Part shown: positions 1 to 8,173 of the stretch, one piece after another | Position numbering within the stretch: position 1 is the first letter of the stretch | Layout: each line of letters opens with the position of its first letter | Assembly (NCBI GenBank): GCA_965214015.1 | Contig: CBDCAS010000017.1 | Span: 47,875 to 111,874, forward strand | Source of the DNA: CBDCAS01 sp965214015 | GTDB lineage: Bacteria; Pseudomonadota; Gammaproteobacteria; Coxiellales; Coxiellaceae | Direction: 5' to 3' | DNA length: 64,000 nucleotides | Program-made: the position numbers and the translations under genes | The notes under the pieces: generated by a model | What the model saw: the letters and a program-made list of their open reading frames with translations, nothing else | What the model was told of the DNA's origin: nothing | Database searches by the model: none

Positions 1-1
1 A

Positions 2-196
2 GTGCTTGGATTCTCTGAGGCCTGTCGTCACAAATATTCACCAGGCTGTATTCGATTTAAAATGAATGTTAATGGCGGTATTAAAGCCAATGGCTATTCT
101 GGAAAAGGCGTGACGGATTTATTTATAAAAATAGATCCGATAGAAAAAAGAGAGATTTTTAAGGCACTTTTATTAAAAAAATTCCATTGTCTATAA
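2..196 (+). CDS. C-terminal fragment of an unrecognised protein
   Basis: This frame is open from the first bases of the window to a TAA, so it may be the 3' end of a gene that begins outside. About 64 codons are visible. They are rich in Lys, Gly and Ile, with no motif I recognise. The real start cannot be placed; GTG at position 2 is only the first possible start codon inside the window. It could also be a short remnant. Confidence 0.3.
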   Translation: MLGFSEACRHKYSPGCIRFKMNVNGGIKANGYSGKGVTDLFIKIDPIEKREIFKALLLKKFHCL

Positions 197-233
197 ATTT
201 CCACCCTATTTGTATATTTAACCTCAATTAAAA

Positions 234-263
234 TAGACCAGACACTAGAAAATCTAGTATAAT
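234..263 (+). promoter_or_regulatory. Candidate promoter with palindromic operator for the PAS kinase
   Basis: A perfect TATAAT box lies at 258-263, preceded at 18 bp by TAGACC (4 of 6 matches to TTGACA). A palindrome ACTAG-AAAAT-CTAGT (244-258) runs into the first base of the -10 box, as a repressor operator might. The predicted transcription start (about 270) is only a few bases before the ATG at 274, so the mRNA would be nearly leaderless. Confidence 0.45.
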
Positions 264-273
264 TGTGCACACT

Positions 274-1395
274 ATGAACGGTCAAAGTAATGGATTACTA
301 AATTTACAATCAATGATTGCCCACATGCCTGGCATTATTTATTGGAAAAATCAGGAAGGCATTTATCTTGGCTGCAACCATAATGCAGCCAAACTCATTC
401 ATCTATCATCATCTAACGATCTGATTGGAAAGACACTCTACGATATCGTTCCTAAAACTATCGCTGATGCAGTTACCCGCACTGACAACTTGATTATGAG
501 TAGCAGGCAAACTTCTTGTATTGAAGAAGAAGGTTTGAACTTAAATGGCCAAAAAGCAATCTATCTGACACGAAAAATGCCATTAGAAAACGAGAAAGGA
601 GAGATTATCGGTCTTTCCAGTATATCTATTGATATTACAAAAAGAGATCAATACAAGAAGATGCTTAAAATCGCAAGAGAGCAGGCTAAGTCTGCCCATC
701 AAGCAAAGTACAAATTCATTCTGAACATGCACCATGATCTTCGCACTCCTTTTTCAGGCATTTTGAGCCTATCGCAATTTCTTGAAAAAAAAGAATCGGA
801 CCCTAAGAAAAAAATGATTTTATCTGCTATTGTTGAATCAACTCAAAATTTATTAGCTATTCTTAACAAAATTCTTCATTTAATTTCTCTTAAAAATCAC
901 TCTTATTTAAAAACTACTCATTTTAATCTAAAAACTTTAGCGAATAATTTTTATAAGACCATGCTCCCTAGCACACAAAGTAAAGGCTTAGAACTGATAT
1001 TAAATATAGATCCTGCTCTACCAGAGCGTGTTGTAGGTAATGAACAGGCTATTGAATACACTTTATTAAATCTAGTGAGCAATGCCATTAAATTTACCAA
1101 TAATGGATCGATAAGTATAACACTGTCCAATAAAGTAACATTGAATAAAGAATGTTTAATAGAAATAAAAATCCATGACACAGGATGTGGTATTCCAAAA
1201 AATAAACAAGAGATTATTTTTGAAAAATTCACTAAGCTCACTCCTTCCTATAAAGAGCAAGACGGCGGCATGGGACTAGGATTGTGGTTAGTAAAACAGC
1301 TTCTATCCAAAATGAAGGGGACTATTCAATTAGAAAGTATAGTGGGCCAAGGAAGTACTTTTATTTGTACTTTTCCGATACTATTAGAAGATTAA
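274..1395 (+). CDS. PAS-domain sensor histidine kinase, orphan
   Basis: Predicted cytoplasmic histidine kinase of 373 aa. No membrane segment is visible. The N-terminal 125 residues form a PAS/PAC-like sensor (IIYWKN near the start, ending in SSISIDITKRDQ). A dimerisation/phosphoacceptor helix follows with HHDLRTPFSG, the second His (about residue 154) being the likely phosphorylated residue. The ATPase domain carries an N box (NLVSNAIKF), G1 (DTGCGIP), F box (IFEKF) and G2 (GLGLWLV). All catalytic motifs look intact. No response regulator lies nearby, so its partner is elsewhere. A GTG at 265 could add three residues, but it would precede the predicted transcription start, so I chose ATG 274. 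Neither start has a clear Shine-Dalgarno sequence. The ligand of the PAS domain is unknown. Confidence 0.85.
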   Translation: MNGQSNGLLNLQSMIAHMPGIIYWKNQEGIYLGCNHNAAKLIHLSSSNDLIGKTLYDIVPKTIADAVTRTDNLIMSSRQTSCIEEEGLNLNGQKAIYLTRKMPLENEKGEIIGLSSISIDITKRDQYKKMLKIAREQAKSAHQAKYKFILNMHHDLRTPFSGILSLSQFLEKKESDPKKKMILSAIVESTQNLLAILNKILHLISLKNHSYLKTTHFNLKTLANNFYKTMLPSTQSKGLELILNIDPALPERVVGNEQAIEYTLLNLVSNAIKFTNNGSISITLSNKVTLNKECLIEIKIHDTGCGIPKNKQEIIFEKFTKLTPSYKEQDGGMGLGLWLVKQLLSKMKGTIQLESIVGQGSTFICTFPILLED

Positions 1396-1714
1396 AATTT
1401 TTAGAAGAAGAACCCTGCGCATACACCCTGGCTTTATCCACTATTACACAAGTCTAAGTACTTATCTCACTAACTAGCACATTCATTAAGGCTGTTTTAT
1501 AGGATTGACTTTCAGGATTTAACAGGGCAAAATCTGCTAACAAATATAGACTATATATTATACAAATGCAATTTTAAATCAACATTAACACCAAGCTATT
1601 TATCACGATATAATATAGTCAAAGGTTTTTTTGACACTTATTTGAATACTGTCAGCGCTTATGGACTCGGCTGTCTGGCTTTATATTATTCACTAGATGT
1701 AACGAGACAGCGGC
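1396..1714. other. Gene-free 319-bp stretch upstream of the ABC transporter
   Basis: No credible ORF or RNA gene is visible. It is strongly AT-rich and contains TATA-like clusters near 1610 and a TTGACA at 1631-1636 without a good partner -10 box. Just before the transporter start, GCTGTCT (1670-1676) and AGACAGC (1705-1711) are perfect inverted repeats about 28 nt apart. They would pair in the leader RNA immediately before the ATG at 1715. Confidence 0.4.
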
Positions 1715-3505
1715 ATGAGTAAAAACCAATTACCAAAAACATTATTCAGTTTTATATGGTATTTTGTGAAAAAACAAAAATTCTATTTCATTGTGATCCA
1801 AATTCTAGCCCTTGCTTGGTCTGTAGACAATACTATCTGGCCCTTTATTTTGCGACTGCTCATCGACAAAATTACCGCTTTCACACCTGAACAGGGTAAC
1901 ATTTGGTACCACCTAATGCCCTTACTGACTTTTTGGGTTGTGACTTGGCTTGCCATTGAGGTTGCTTACCGCATTTACGGCTTTATGATGGCACGTATTT
2001 TCCCCCGATTTGAATCTCATATTCGCATGAGTATGTTTGAATACGTGCAGGATCATTCATATGATTATTTCGCAAATCATTTCGCAGGCAACATCTCTAA
2101 TAGAATTAGCGATATGACACAAAGTGCAACCAGAATTATGCAACTTATTATGACACTCTTTATCCCTGCACTTCTAGCTCTCATTATTGCTTCCATAGTC
2201 TTTTATACGATCAGCCCTTGGTTTACAGTACTGCTTTTGGGTTGGACTGTATTACATATTGGTATTTGTTTAGCTGGCGCACGCAAGTGTGCAAATTTAT
2301 CTAAGATACATTCAAATGCTAGAAGTTTTTTAACAGGTAAAGTAGTCGATTCATTAACTAACATAATAAACGTAAAATTATTTGCTAGAAAGCACTATGA
2401 ATGTGAGTATACTTATAAGTATCAAAAAGAGGAACGCCAAAAATATATTGATTCACTCACCATCGCAGAAAAAATAAAAGTGGCCCTTAGTATTTCCGCA
2501 TTTATTTTTCCAGGAGTATTGCTTACCTGGTATATCATTCATAGTTGGCAAAACAACCTTATCAGCATTGGCAGCCTTGTTTTAATTTTTAATACGACGT
2601 GGAATATACAACACCTGGCTTGGTTTGCAGGGCTTGAATTACCCAATTTATATAAAGAAATTGGCATCTGCCAACAAGCGATGTCGCTAATACGCACTGA
2701 GCATGAGATCAAAGATAAACCCAATGCAAAAGAGCTAAAAATTCAGTGCGGCCAAATCAGCTTTGATACAGTCAATTTTCATTACCTACAAGGCAGTAAA
2801 GTTTTTAAAAATCTCACAACAACTCTCCAAGCAGGTCAAAAAATAGGATTAGTTGGTTTTTCTGGCAGTGGAAAAAGCACGTTTGTTAATTTGATTATGC
2901 GGTTTTTTGATGTTGAGTCCGGGGCAATTAAAATCGATGGTACCAATATAAGCGAGGCTACAACACACTCTTTAAGATCGCAAATATCGATGATTCCGCA
3001 AGATCCTTCATTATTTCACCGTACACTTCGAGATAATATTCGTTATGGCAGAATTAAGGCAAATGATAAAGAAGTGATTGCTGCGGCTTGTCATGCGCAT
3101 TGTCACGAATTCATCAGTGCATTGCCTGAAGCTTATGACTCACTTGTGGGTGAACGTGGTATTAAATTATCAGGAGGACAAAGACAACGTATCGCCATTG
3201 CTAGAGCCATTCTTAAAAATGCGCCCATACTTATCCTAGATGAGGCAACAAGTGCTCTAGATTCGGTAACAGAAAAGCGTATTCAAGAGGCACTACACTA
3301 TTTAATGGAAGGTCGGACAACAATTGTTATCGCTCATCGATTATCGACACTCTCTAAAATGGATAGGATATTAGTATTTGATGATGGACAAATTATTGAA
3401 GATGATACTCCTGAAGCACTTTTAAGTGCCAACGGCCACTTTGCAAAGATGTGGAAAATGCAGGCCGGTGGATTTTTACCTGATATGCCTGCTAAAGTAG
3501 CGTAA
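1715..3505 (+). CDS. ABC exporter, fused permease and ATPase (MsbA-like type)
   Basis: Half-transporter of 596 aa that should act as a homodimer in the inner membrane, coupling ATP hydrolysis to export of a lipid, drug or peptide. The N-terminal ~320 residues form a six-helix ABC transmembrane domain. The C-terminal nucleotide-binding domain shows Walker A (GFSGSGKST), Q-loop (MIPQDPSLF), signature LSGGQRQRIAIARA, Walker B (ILILDEATSALD) and the switch His (IVIAHRLST). Length and motif set are complete. It is probably not the housekeeping lipid A flippase, because no lpxK follows. Its stop codon overlaps the start of the APH pseudogene (TAATG), so the two were once translationally coupled. 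The substrate cannot be told from sequence. Confidence 0.88.
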   Translation: MSKNQLPKTLFSFIWYFVKKQKFYFIVIQILALAWSVDNTIWPFILRLLIDKITAFTPEQGNIWYHLMPLLTFWVVTWLAIEVAYRIYGFMMARIFPRFESHIRMSMFEYVQDHSYDYFANHFAGNISNRISDMTQSATRIMQLIMTLFIPALLALIIASIVFYTISPWFTVLLLGWTVLHIGICLAGARKCANLSKIHSNARSFLTGKVVDSLTNIINVKLFARKHYECEYTYKYQKEERQKYIDSLTIAEKIKVALSISAFIFPGVLLTWYIIHSWQNNLISIGSLVLIFNTTWNIQHLAWFAGLELPNLYKEIGICQQAMSLIRTEHEIKDKPNAKELKIQCGQISFDTVNFHYLQGSKVFKNLTTTLQAGQKIGLVGFSGSGKSTFVNLIMRFFDVESGAIKIDGTNISEATTHSLRSQISMIPQDPSLFHRTLRDNIRYGRIKANDKEVIAAACHAHCHEFISALPEAYDSLVGERGIKLSGGQRQRIAIARAILKNAPILILDEATSALDSVTEKRIQEALHYLMEGRTTIVIAHRLSTLSKMDRILVFDDGQIIEDDTPEALLSANGHFAKMWKMQAGGFLPDMPAKVA

Positions 3506-3723
3506 TGACTCATAAAGTTAAAATCGATTTATCAATTGCTCAACAACTCATTCGCGATCAATTTCCGCAATGGGCCGATCAGCCTATCAAACCAGTTGAA
3601 TAAAGCGGTTGGGATAGAGCACGTGGCTGGGTGCTTTGAAAAAGCTTATGTGCACCGATAATAGGAACAAAATGTGATAAGATTTTAAACAACATTGTGC
3701 ATGACTTTAGAGCTACAGGATAA
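3505..3723 (+). pseudogene. Aminoglycoside phosphotransferase-family kinase, decayed
   Basis: The first 32 codons look like the N-terminus of an APH/choline-kinase-fold protein (Gln-rich helix followed by PIKPVE) and stop at TAA 3601. In the same frame the sequence continues as SGWDRARGWVL. This joins the normal ATP-binding start (SGWDN) directly to the family's C-terminal RGWxLWKAL motif, so about 200 internal codons are missing. A second in-frame TGA lies inside that motif. The remnant ends at TAA 3721. It is coupled to the ABC transporter stop, which suggests a former two-gene operon. Confidence 0.7.
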
Positions 3724-3731
3724 AATGAAGA

Positions 3732-4265
3732 ATGAAATTAAAGGTTGATGACATCCTGGAACTATCTTACCTTAAAAAAGAGACTATCCCAGAAGTAGTT
3801 GCATAATTTGATACGTCAAAACTAAATAAATCCATTGCCATATTTGATAAATATTTTGAAGAGCAAATACAACAAAAACGCCTAGTATTATTAGCGCAAT
3901 TAAACAGTAGATATGTTGGTTACATCACACTGGTTTGGAATTCAAATTACAAACCATTCTCAGAGAAAAATATACCTGAAATTAAAGATCTTAACGTTAT
4001 AAACACATGTCAAAAGAGAGATATTGGAAAAGCACTGTTGTTAGCTGCAGAGAAAGAAGCTTTTAAGTGCAGCCCAACAGTTGGACTAGGTGTTGGATTA
4101 TATAAGGATTACGGAAACGCTCAACGCCTCTATTTCAAATTAGGCTATTGCCCTGATGGAAACGGCATTAGTTACAATTATGAAACAGTGCCGCAGGGAA
4201 ACTCTGTGCCTGTGGATGATGATTTGTGTTTATGGCTAATAAAAAATATCATAGGAGAAGCATAG
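3732..4265 (+). pseudogene. GNAT-family N-acetyltransferase with premature stop
   Basis: From ATG 3732 the frame codes for 24 residues and hits TAA at 3804. The same frame then stays open to TAG 4263 and encodes a recognisable GNAT fold: a beta-strand segment RYVGYITLVW, then the acetyl-CoA loop region KRDIGKALLLAAEKEA, then the C-terminal NAQRLYFKLGY motif. Apart from the nonsense codon the domain looks intact, so the lesion may be recent. A shortened protein could only start inside the domain. It sits in a row of related acetyltransferases and kinases, several also damaged. Confidence 0.72.
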
Positions 4266-4266
4266 A

Positions 4267-4696
4267 ATGGATAATGAATTATGGCATCCAGATATCGATC
4301 ACCGATGATTTTGCTAAAATTATTATTGAAATATAATTCCCTGAGCTTTCACCTGTGAGAGTTAAATGTATCGGTGCAGGATGGGATAACAAAATACCAG
4401 GAATCTTTCATATCTTAAAAAAAAATAATGTTAGTGCCATTCCTGAGGCACATTGCTACTTAATATACAAAGAATCAACTTTTGACATCATATTTCCAGA
4501 CCAAATTACAGACCCTAATAATTTTGATATTTTAAAAGAAATATCAATTAACCCAAAACAAATCGGAAAACATAAAATAAATTTTCATCAAAAATTCATT
4601 CGTCGCTGGGTTGTCGCTGAAAAATTATCTGTTTCTCATGAAACTTTATGGCTTTTCAGAGAGGAATATATACAAACTTTAAGCCAAGCTTCATAA
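4267..4696 (+). pseudogene. Chimeric remnant: APH N-terminus joined to another protein
   Basis: Starting at ATG 4267 the reading is MDNELWHPDI, then a one-base frameshift near 4297 moves to a frame reading SITDDFAKII, with a TAA at 4334. The next residues (FPELSPV, then CIGAGWDN) are the typical N-terminus of an aminoglycoside-phosphotransferase-like kinase. Directly after GWDNK the sequence changes to an unrelated segment (IPEAHCYLIYKES, then FHQKFIRRWV) open to TAA 4694. I read this as a deletion that fused two genes. A 113-aa product from GTG 4355 is possible but unlikely to be a functional enzyme. Confidence 0.6.
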
Positions 4697-4707
4697 GAGT
4701 AAAGATC

Positions 4708-5184
4708 ATGATTGAAATCAATATTCGAGAGGCGAAGAGTAGTGACTTAACTTCGATTATACTACTACTTGCTAAGGACCCACTTGGCGCTCACCGAGAA
4801 GACAGCACTATGCCACCCAATGCGCTTTATCTTAAAGCATGGAACAAAATTTTCAAAGACAACAATGCTGAGATTTTTGTTGTAGAAGATCAAGGCAAAG
4901 TAATTGGCGTTGCTCAAATCGATTACTTACAATACCTTACCTACCAAGGTGGACGTCGGGCTCAAATTGAAGGTGTTAGAGTGCATCAAGAATACCGAAA
5001 CAAGGGTATTGGCAAAAAACTATTTCAATTTCTCATAGAGAAAGCCCGCCAGAATGACTGCCATTTAGTGCAGCTCACAACAGACACCACTAGACCCAAT
5101 GCCCTAAGATTTTATGAAAGCTTTGGCTTTGTACAAAGCCACATCGGTATGAAGCTTCATTTTAAAAAAACACATAGAGGCTGA
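4708..5184 (+). CDS. GNAT-family N-acetyltransferase
   Basis: Complete 158-aa acetyltransferase. Visible motifs are beta-4 VIGVAQIDYL, the pyrophosphate-binding loop VHQEYRNKGIGKKLF (R/QxxGxG/A type), and the C-terminal Asn-Ala-x-x-Phe-Tyr motif in RPNALRFYESFGF. The last of these is typical of single-domain GNATs that acetylate small molecules or protein N-termini. ATG 4708 is preferred over an upstream ATG at 4648, which would overlap the preceding remnant and add residues outside the fold. It is the only intact GNAT in this block. It is followed two bases later by an AAA/P-loop gene. The substrate is unknown. Confidence 0.82.
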   Translation: MIEINIREAKSSDLTSIILLLAKDPLGAHREDSTMPPNALYLKAWNKIFKDNNAEIFVVEDQGKVIGVAQIDYLQYLTYQGGRRAQIEGVRVHQEYRNKGIGKKLFQFLIEKARQNDCHLVQLTTDTTRPNALRFYESFGFVQSHIGMKLHFKKTHRG

Positions 5185-5186
5185 CA

Positions 5187-5801
5187 ATGAGTCAACGCTA
5201 TAAACACAATTATTTCATATTAACCGGCGCTATGGGTGCAGGAAAATCGACGACTCTCAAGGAATTAAAGAAACTAGGTTTACTGTGCATTGATGAGCCT
5301 GCCAGAGATATTTTAGCAGAACAAAGAGCTATCGATAGCAATGGTGTACCGGATCGTGATCCCAAATTATTCACAGAACTTTTGCTATCAAGATCAATCC
5401 ATCAATTTAAACACATGGAAAATTACCAGGGACCCATTGTCTATGATCGTGGCATCCTTGATAACCTAAGTTATGCAAAACTATTTGAATTGAATTTAAA
5501 ACCTTACATTAATGCTGCTCATCTATTTAAATATAACAAACAAGTCTTTTTCCTCCCAGCTTGGGAAGCAATTTATGAAAATGACGATGAGCGTAAAATG
5601 ACTTTTGAGCAAGCCAAACAATTTGGCGAAGTGCTAAGAAAGAGTTATGAAGACCTAGGCTACCACATTATTGAGATTCCAATGACTGATCCACCAGCAA
5701 GAGCAGCATTCATTATTCAACGTGAGTTCGACCTAACTCATGCTAAGATTGAAAAATTGTTATTCAAATATAAAGAAGGCTTCTTAGGTTGTAAAGAATA
5801 A
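5187..5801 (+). CDS. P-loop NTPase (AAA_28-like), 3' end replaced by an IS
   Basis: P-loop protein related to small AAA/nucleoside-kinase-like ATPases. It has Walker A (GAMGAGKSTT, residues ~13-22), CIDEPARDIL, and a YDRGILDNL motif resembling kinase lid regions. The ORF now ends at TAA 5799, but everything after codon 178 (position 5720) is insertion-sequence DNA, so the last ~26 residues are not native. If the IS and one target repeat are removed, the frame runs without a stop into the SnoaL-like gene at 6743. It is preceded by a GNAT gene with a 2-bp gap. The ATPase core seems complete, so the product may still fold. Function is not known. Confidence 0.7.
   Translation: MSQRYKHNYFILTGAMGAGKSTTLKELKKLGLLCIDEPARDILAEQRAIDSNGVPDRDPKLFTELLLSRSIHQFKHMENYQGPIVYDRGILDNLSYAKLFELNLKPYINAAHLFKYNKQVFFLPAWEAIYENDDERKMTFEQAKQFGEVLRKSYEDLGYHIIEIPMTDPPARAAFIIQREFDLTHAKIEKLLFKYKEGFLGCKE
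5713..5720. repeat. Target-site duplication, left copy
   Basis: TTATTCAA is found directly outside the left inverted repeat of the IS982 element and again at 6729-6736 outside the right one, as expected for an 8-bp target duplication. Confidence 0.75.
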
Positions 5802-6728
5802 GCGACTAATCCAGCCAGGATGTTAACCCTACAATTGACAGGACTACGATGACGAGAGTGTTCTATCTGACTAATATTTTTTAATTGATCAATGACGGTT
5901 TCAACAATCACACGTTTTCGTAATAATAATTTGTCGATCATTGGCATCAGTTTATTTTTCATATTTTTTCGTAGGCGTGTAATGAATTTTAAACCACGCA
6001 GGTATAATTGATTAAATAATTCAGAAGAAATATATCCTTTATCACCTATCAATTTACCCTCTAATCCTTGTGTTAACTCATCAACAGGTTTACGGTCATC
6101 CGTATTAGCTTTCGTTATTTTGAAAGCCAGTATTTCCCCTTTATCATTAATGACTAAATGCAGTTTAAAGCCGAAAAACCAACCCATAGTTGATTTCTAT
6201 TTTTTAGCAAGCCCTTTAAAAACACGATTTGATGATGAACGTTTAGGATGGCACACAGATAATGTGGTAGAGTCAATAAAGTAAATTCCTGTTAATGTTT
6301 TGCTTTGGAAATGCATTAATAAACACAAGAGTACCAATATGGATGGCATCAGTTCAACGAAGCGATTATAACTGACCAAATCAGGGAAGGCTTTATACAA
6401 ATGCTGTTTTACATAATTAATATAATAGGTTTTAAAATCACGATAATGACTTTGATGAAAGTGGATGACAATCGTCATGATTTCTGAGGGAGTCAGTCGG
6501 CATGACCTAGTTCTTTTTTTACTCAAATTAGGCAAAGAAGCTTTCTCTAATTCAGGCAATACTAATTGACAAAAATCATCGACAACACAATATAAATCGA
6601 CTAACTTATCCATACGGCTCTTCCTTTTAAGGTTTGATTTACTGAAATTAGCTGCTTTTGCACGAAACTTAACCATGAAAGAGCCTTTTATTCAATCACT
6701 TACTTTACACCTTTTCATCGAACTCAGG
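5721..6728 (-). mobile_element. IS982-family insertion sequence, 1008 bp
   Basis: The element is bounded by terminal inverted repeats: CGTGAGTTCGA at 5721-5731 and the complement of CCTGAGTTCGA at 6718-6728 (10 of 11 match). It is flanked by identical 8-bp direct repeats TTATTCAA. The length of about 1 kb and the single DDE transposase gene fit the IS982 family. It inserted on the minus strand into the 3' part of a P-loop ATPase gene. The transposase has one in-frame stop codon, so this copy is probably immobile on its own. The preserved target duplication suggests a simple, fairly recent insertion. Confidence 0.85.
5738..6676 (-). pseudogene. IS982 transposase interrupted by an amber codon
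   Basis: Two open stretches on the minus strand lie in the same frame, separated only by TAG at 6197-6199. The first (159 codons) has the IS982 N-terminal helical region, then FIDSTTLSVCHPKR with the first catalytic Asp. The second resumes at KSTMGWFFGFKLHLV and continues with LIGDKGYIS (second Asp) and the C-terminal RKRVIVETVIDQLKN segment. Related proteins read through with Gly or Lys at the stop position, so a point mutation is the simplest explanation. Confidence 0.82.
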
Positions 6729-6736
6729 TTATTCAA
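6729..6736. repeat. Target-site duplication, right copy
   Basis: Second copy of TTATTCAA immediately after the right end of the IS982 element. It matches 5713-5720. Confidence 0.75.
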
Positions 6737-6742
6737 ACAATA

Positions 6743-7168
6743 ATGAAAAATAAGGCAACTCCAACATCAAGAACAACACAGCCTGATTGCCAATCTATTA
6801 TGCAAGTACTCAAACAACATGAACTCATCTTTCACAGACGCAAATACGGTACCTCACGTGCAGCATTAGAAAACATGACTGCCTCATCATTTTGGGAAGT
6901 AGGAGCTTCGGGCAAAATATATGATCGAGAAGAGGTTATTAATACACTGCTTAAAAGATACCAACAACAACCCATTGATGAATGGAAAATAGAAAAATGG
7001 GAAACAAAAGATTTTTGTTGCCAGAAAATGACTACCAATCACTATCTGCTCACCTATATACTTATACAAGGAACAAGAATCACAAGACGCGCGACGATAT
7101 GGCGGCTTGAAAATGAAACTTGGAAAATTGTTTACCATCAGGGTACTATTGTGGAAAATATACCATGA
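6743..7168 (+). CDS. SnoaL/DUF4440-like protein
   Basis: Small protein of 141 aa with the pattern of the SnoaL/NTF2-like superfamily: a helix-rich start, then TASSFWEVGASGKIYDREEV, then strands ending with WRLENETWKIVYHQGT. These folds act as small enzymes or ligand-binding domains; no catalytic set can be assigned. The ATG has no good ribosome-binding site and lies just outside the IS right end. Removing the IS joins this frame to the upstream P-loop ATPase, so it may originally have been the C-terminal domain of that protein. It overlaps the next gene by ATGA, which indicates translational coupling. Confidence 0.7.
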   Translation: MKNKATPTSRTTQPDCQSIMQVLKQHELIFHRRKYGTSRAALENMTASSFWEVGASGKIYDREEVINTLLKRYQQQPIDEWKIEKWETKDFCCQKMTTNHYLLTYILIQGTRITRRATIWRLENETWKIVYHQGTIVENIP

Positions 7169-8070
7169 TCGAACTAGGCCTAACAGCCCTATTTAAGAAA
7201 AGAATTGTCAATACTTTTGGTTATACTGGTAAAACATGGCTTGCCAACTTACCAGCACTGATAACCAAATGTGAAAAGCGCTTCAATATAAAAATTAGCC
7301 AGGCATTTGAGCATCAGTCCCTCAGTTTTACCGCTAGAGCCACCCAAGCGGATGGCACAAAGATTGTCATCAAGCTTTGTGTTCCAACAAGTGAAGTTGA
7401 TAATGAAATTAATGCTCTGGAATTTATGAATGGCGATGGTATCGTTAACCTACTAAACTCCGATGGTGAGAATGGCATAGTACTTTTAGAAAGATTAACC
7501 CCTGGCGCAATGCTCACCACAGTAGGCGATGACCTTGAAGCAACAAGGATTGCCGCTAATGTTATGCAAAAAATAGGGAAAACCATAGAAAGACCATATA
7601 CATTCCAAACTACAGCACTATGGTTTGATCGACTTGATCAGCCTATTAAACTACCAACAGACTTTCCTGCTGCACTCATTGATCAAGCAAAAAAGATGGC
7701 TATGGCGCTACATCAAAGCATGGGTGAGGCTGTATTACTGCATGGTGACTTACATCATTTTAATATTCTCTCTGCTAATCGCCAGCCTTGGCTTGCCATT
7801 GACCCCAAAGGCATTGTTGGAGAACGTGAATACGAGATAGGGGCATTCTTGCGTAATCCTATACCTGAGATCGCAACAACAATGGATACCAAAAAGGTGC
7901 TGGCACGCCGGCTTGATCTACTGGCTAATATATTAGAATTTGATCGACAGAAATTATGTGCTTGGGGTTTTGCTCAAGCTGTACTTGCAGCAGTTTGGTG
8001 CATTGACAGCAACGATGAATCTTACCCAAACTTTTTAAAGTGTGCAAAAGTACTCAATAATTTGCTATAA
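7165..8070 (+). CDS. APH(6)/hydroxyurea-type small-molecule kinase
   Basis: Kinase of 301 aa in the aminoglycoside/hydroxyurea resistance kinase family (APH(6), StrB-like). Motifs: ATP-site lysine strand IVIKLCVP, the hinge region GIVLLERLTPG, the catalytic loop LLHGDLHHFNIL (HGDxxxxN), and the metal-binding WLAIDPKGIVGE. All key residues for phosphotransfer are present. ATG 7165 is chosen because it overlaps the previous stop (ATGA) and removes a non-homologous extension. Members inactivate streptomycin or phosphorylate other small molecules; the substrate here is not predictable. It is the only intact APH-type gene in a block that holds two decayed ones. Confidence 0.85.
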   Translation: MIELGLTALFKKRIVNTFGYTGKTWLANLPALITKCEKRFNIKISQAFEHQSLSFTARATQADGTKIVIKLCVPTSEVDNEINALEFMNGDGIVNLLNSDGENGIVLLERLTPGAMLTTVGDDLEATRIAANVMQKIGKTIERPYTFQTTALWFDRLDQPIKLPTDFPAALIDQAKKMAMALHQSMGEAVLLHGDLHHFNILSANRQPWLAIDPKGIVGEREYEIGAFLRNPIPEIATTMDTKKVLARRLDLLANILEFDRQKLCAWGFAQAVLAAVWCIDSNDESYPNFLKCAKVLNNLL

Positions 8071-8173
8071 ATTGATTATGTTAAATGTAGGCGAATCAAC
8101 GTTGACTTATAAGTTTATAACATATTAAAATTTACAAAGAGTGTTAATTATCTAATAGAATTATTGGAAAAAA

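Noticed and set aside
265..273. GTG 265 as the kinase start
   Set aside because: It lies before the transcription start predicted from the TATAAT box and has no ribosome-binding site; ATG 274 is simpler.
951..1241. 96-codon minus-strand ORF inside the histidine kinase
   Set aside because: It is antisense to the conserved catalytic domain and encodes nothing recognisable.
1631..1660. TTGACA promoter before the ABC transporter
   Set aside because: No acceptable -10 box lies 16-18 bp downstream.
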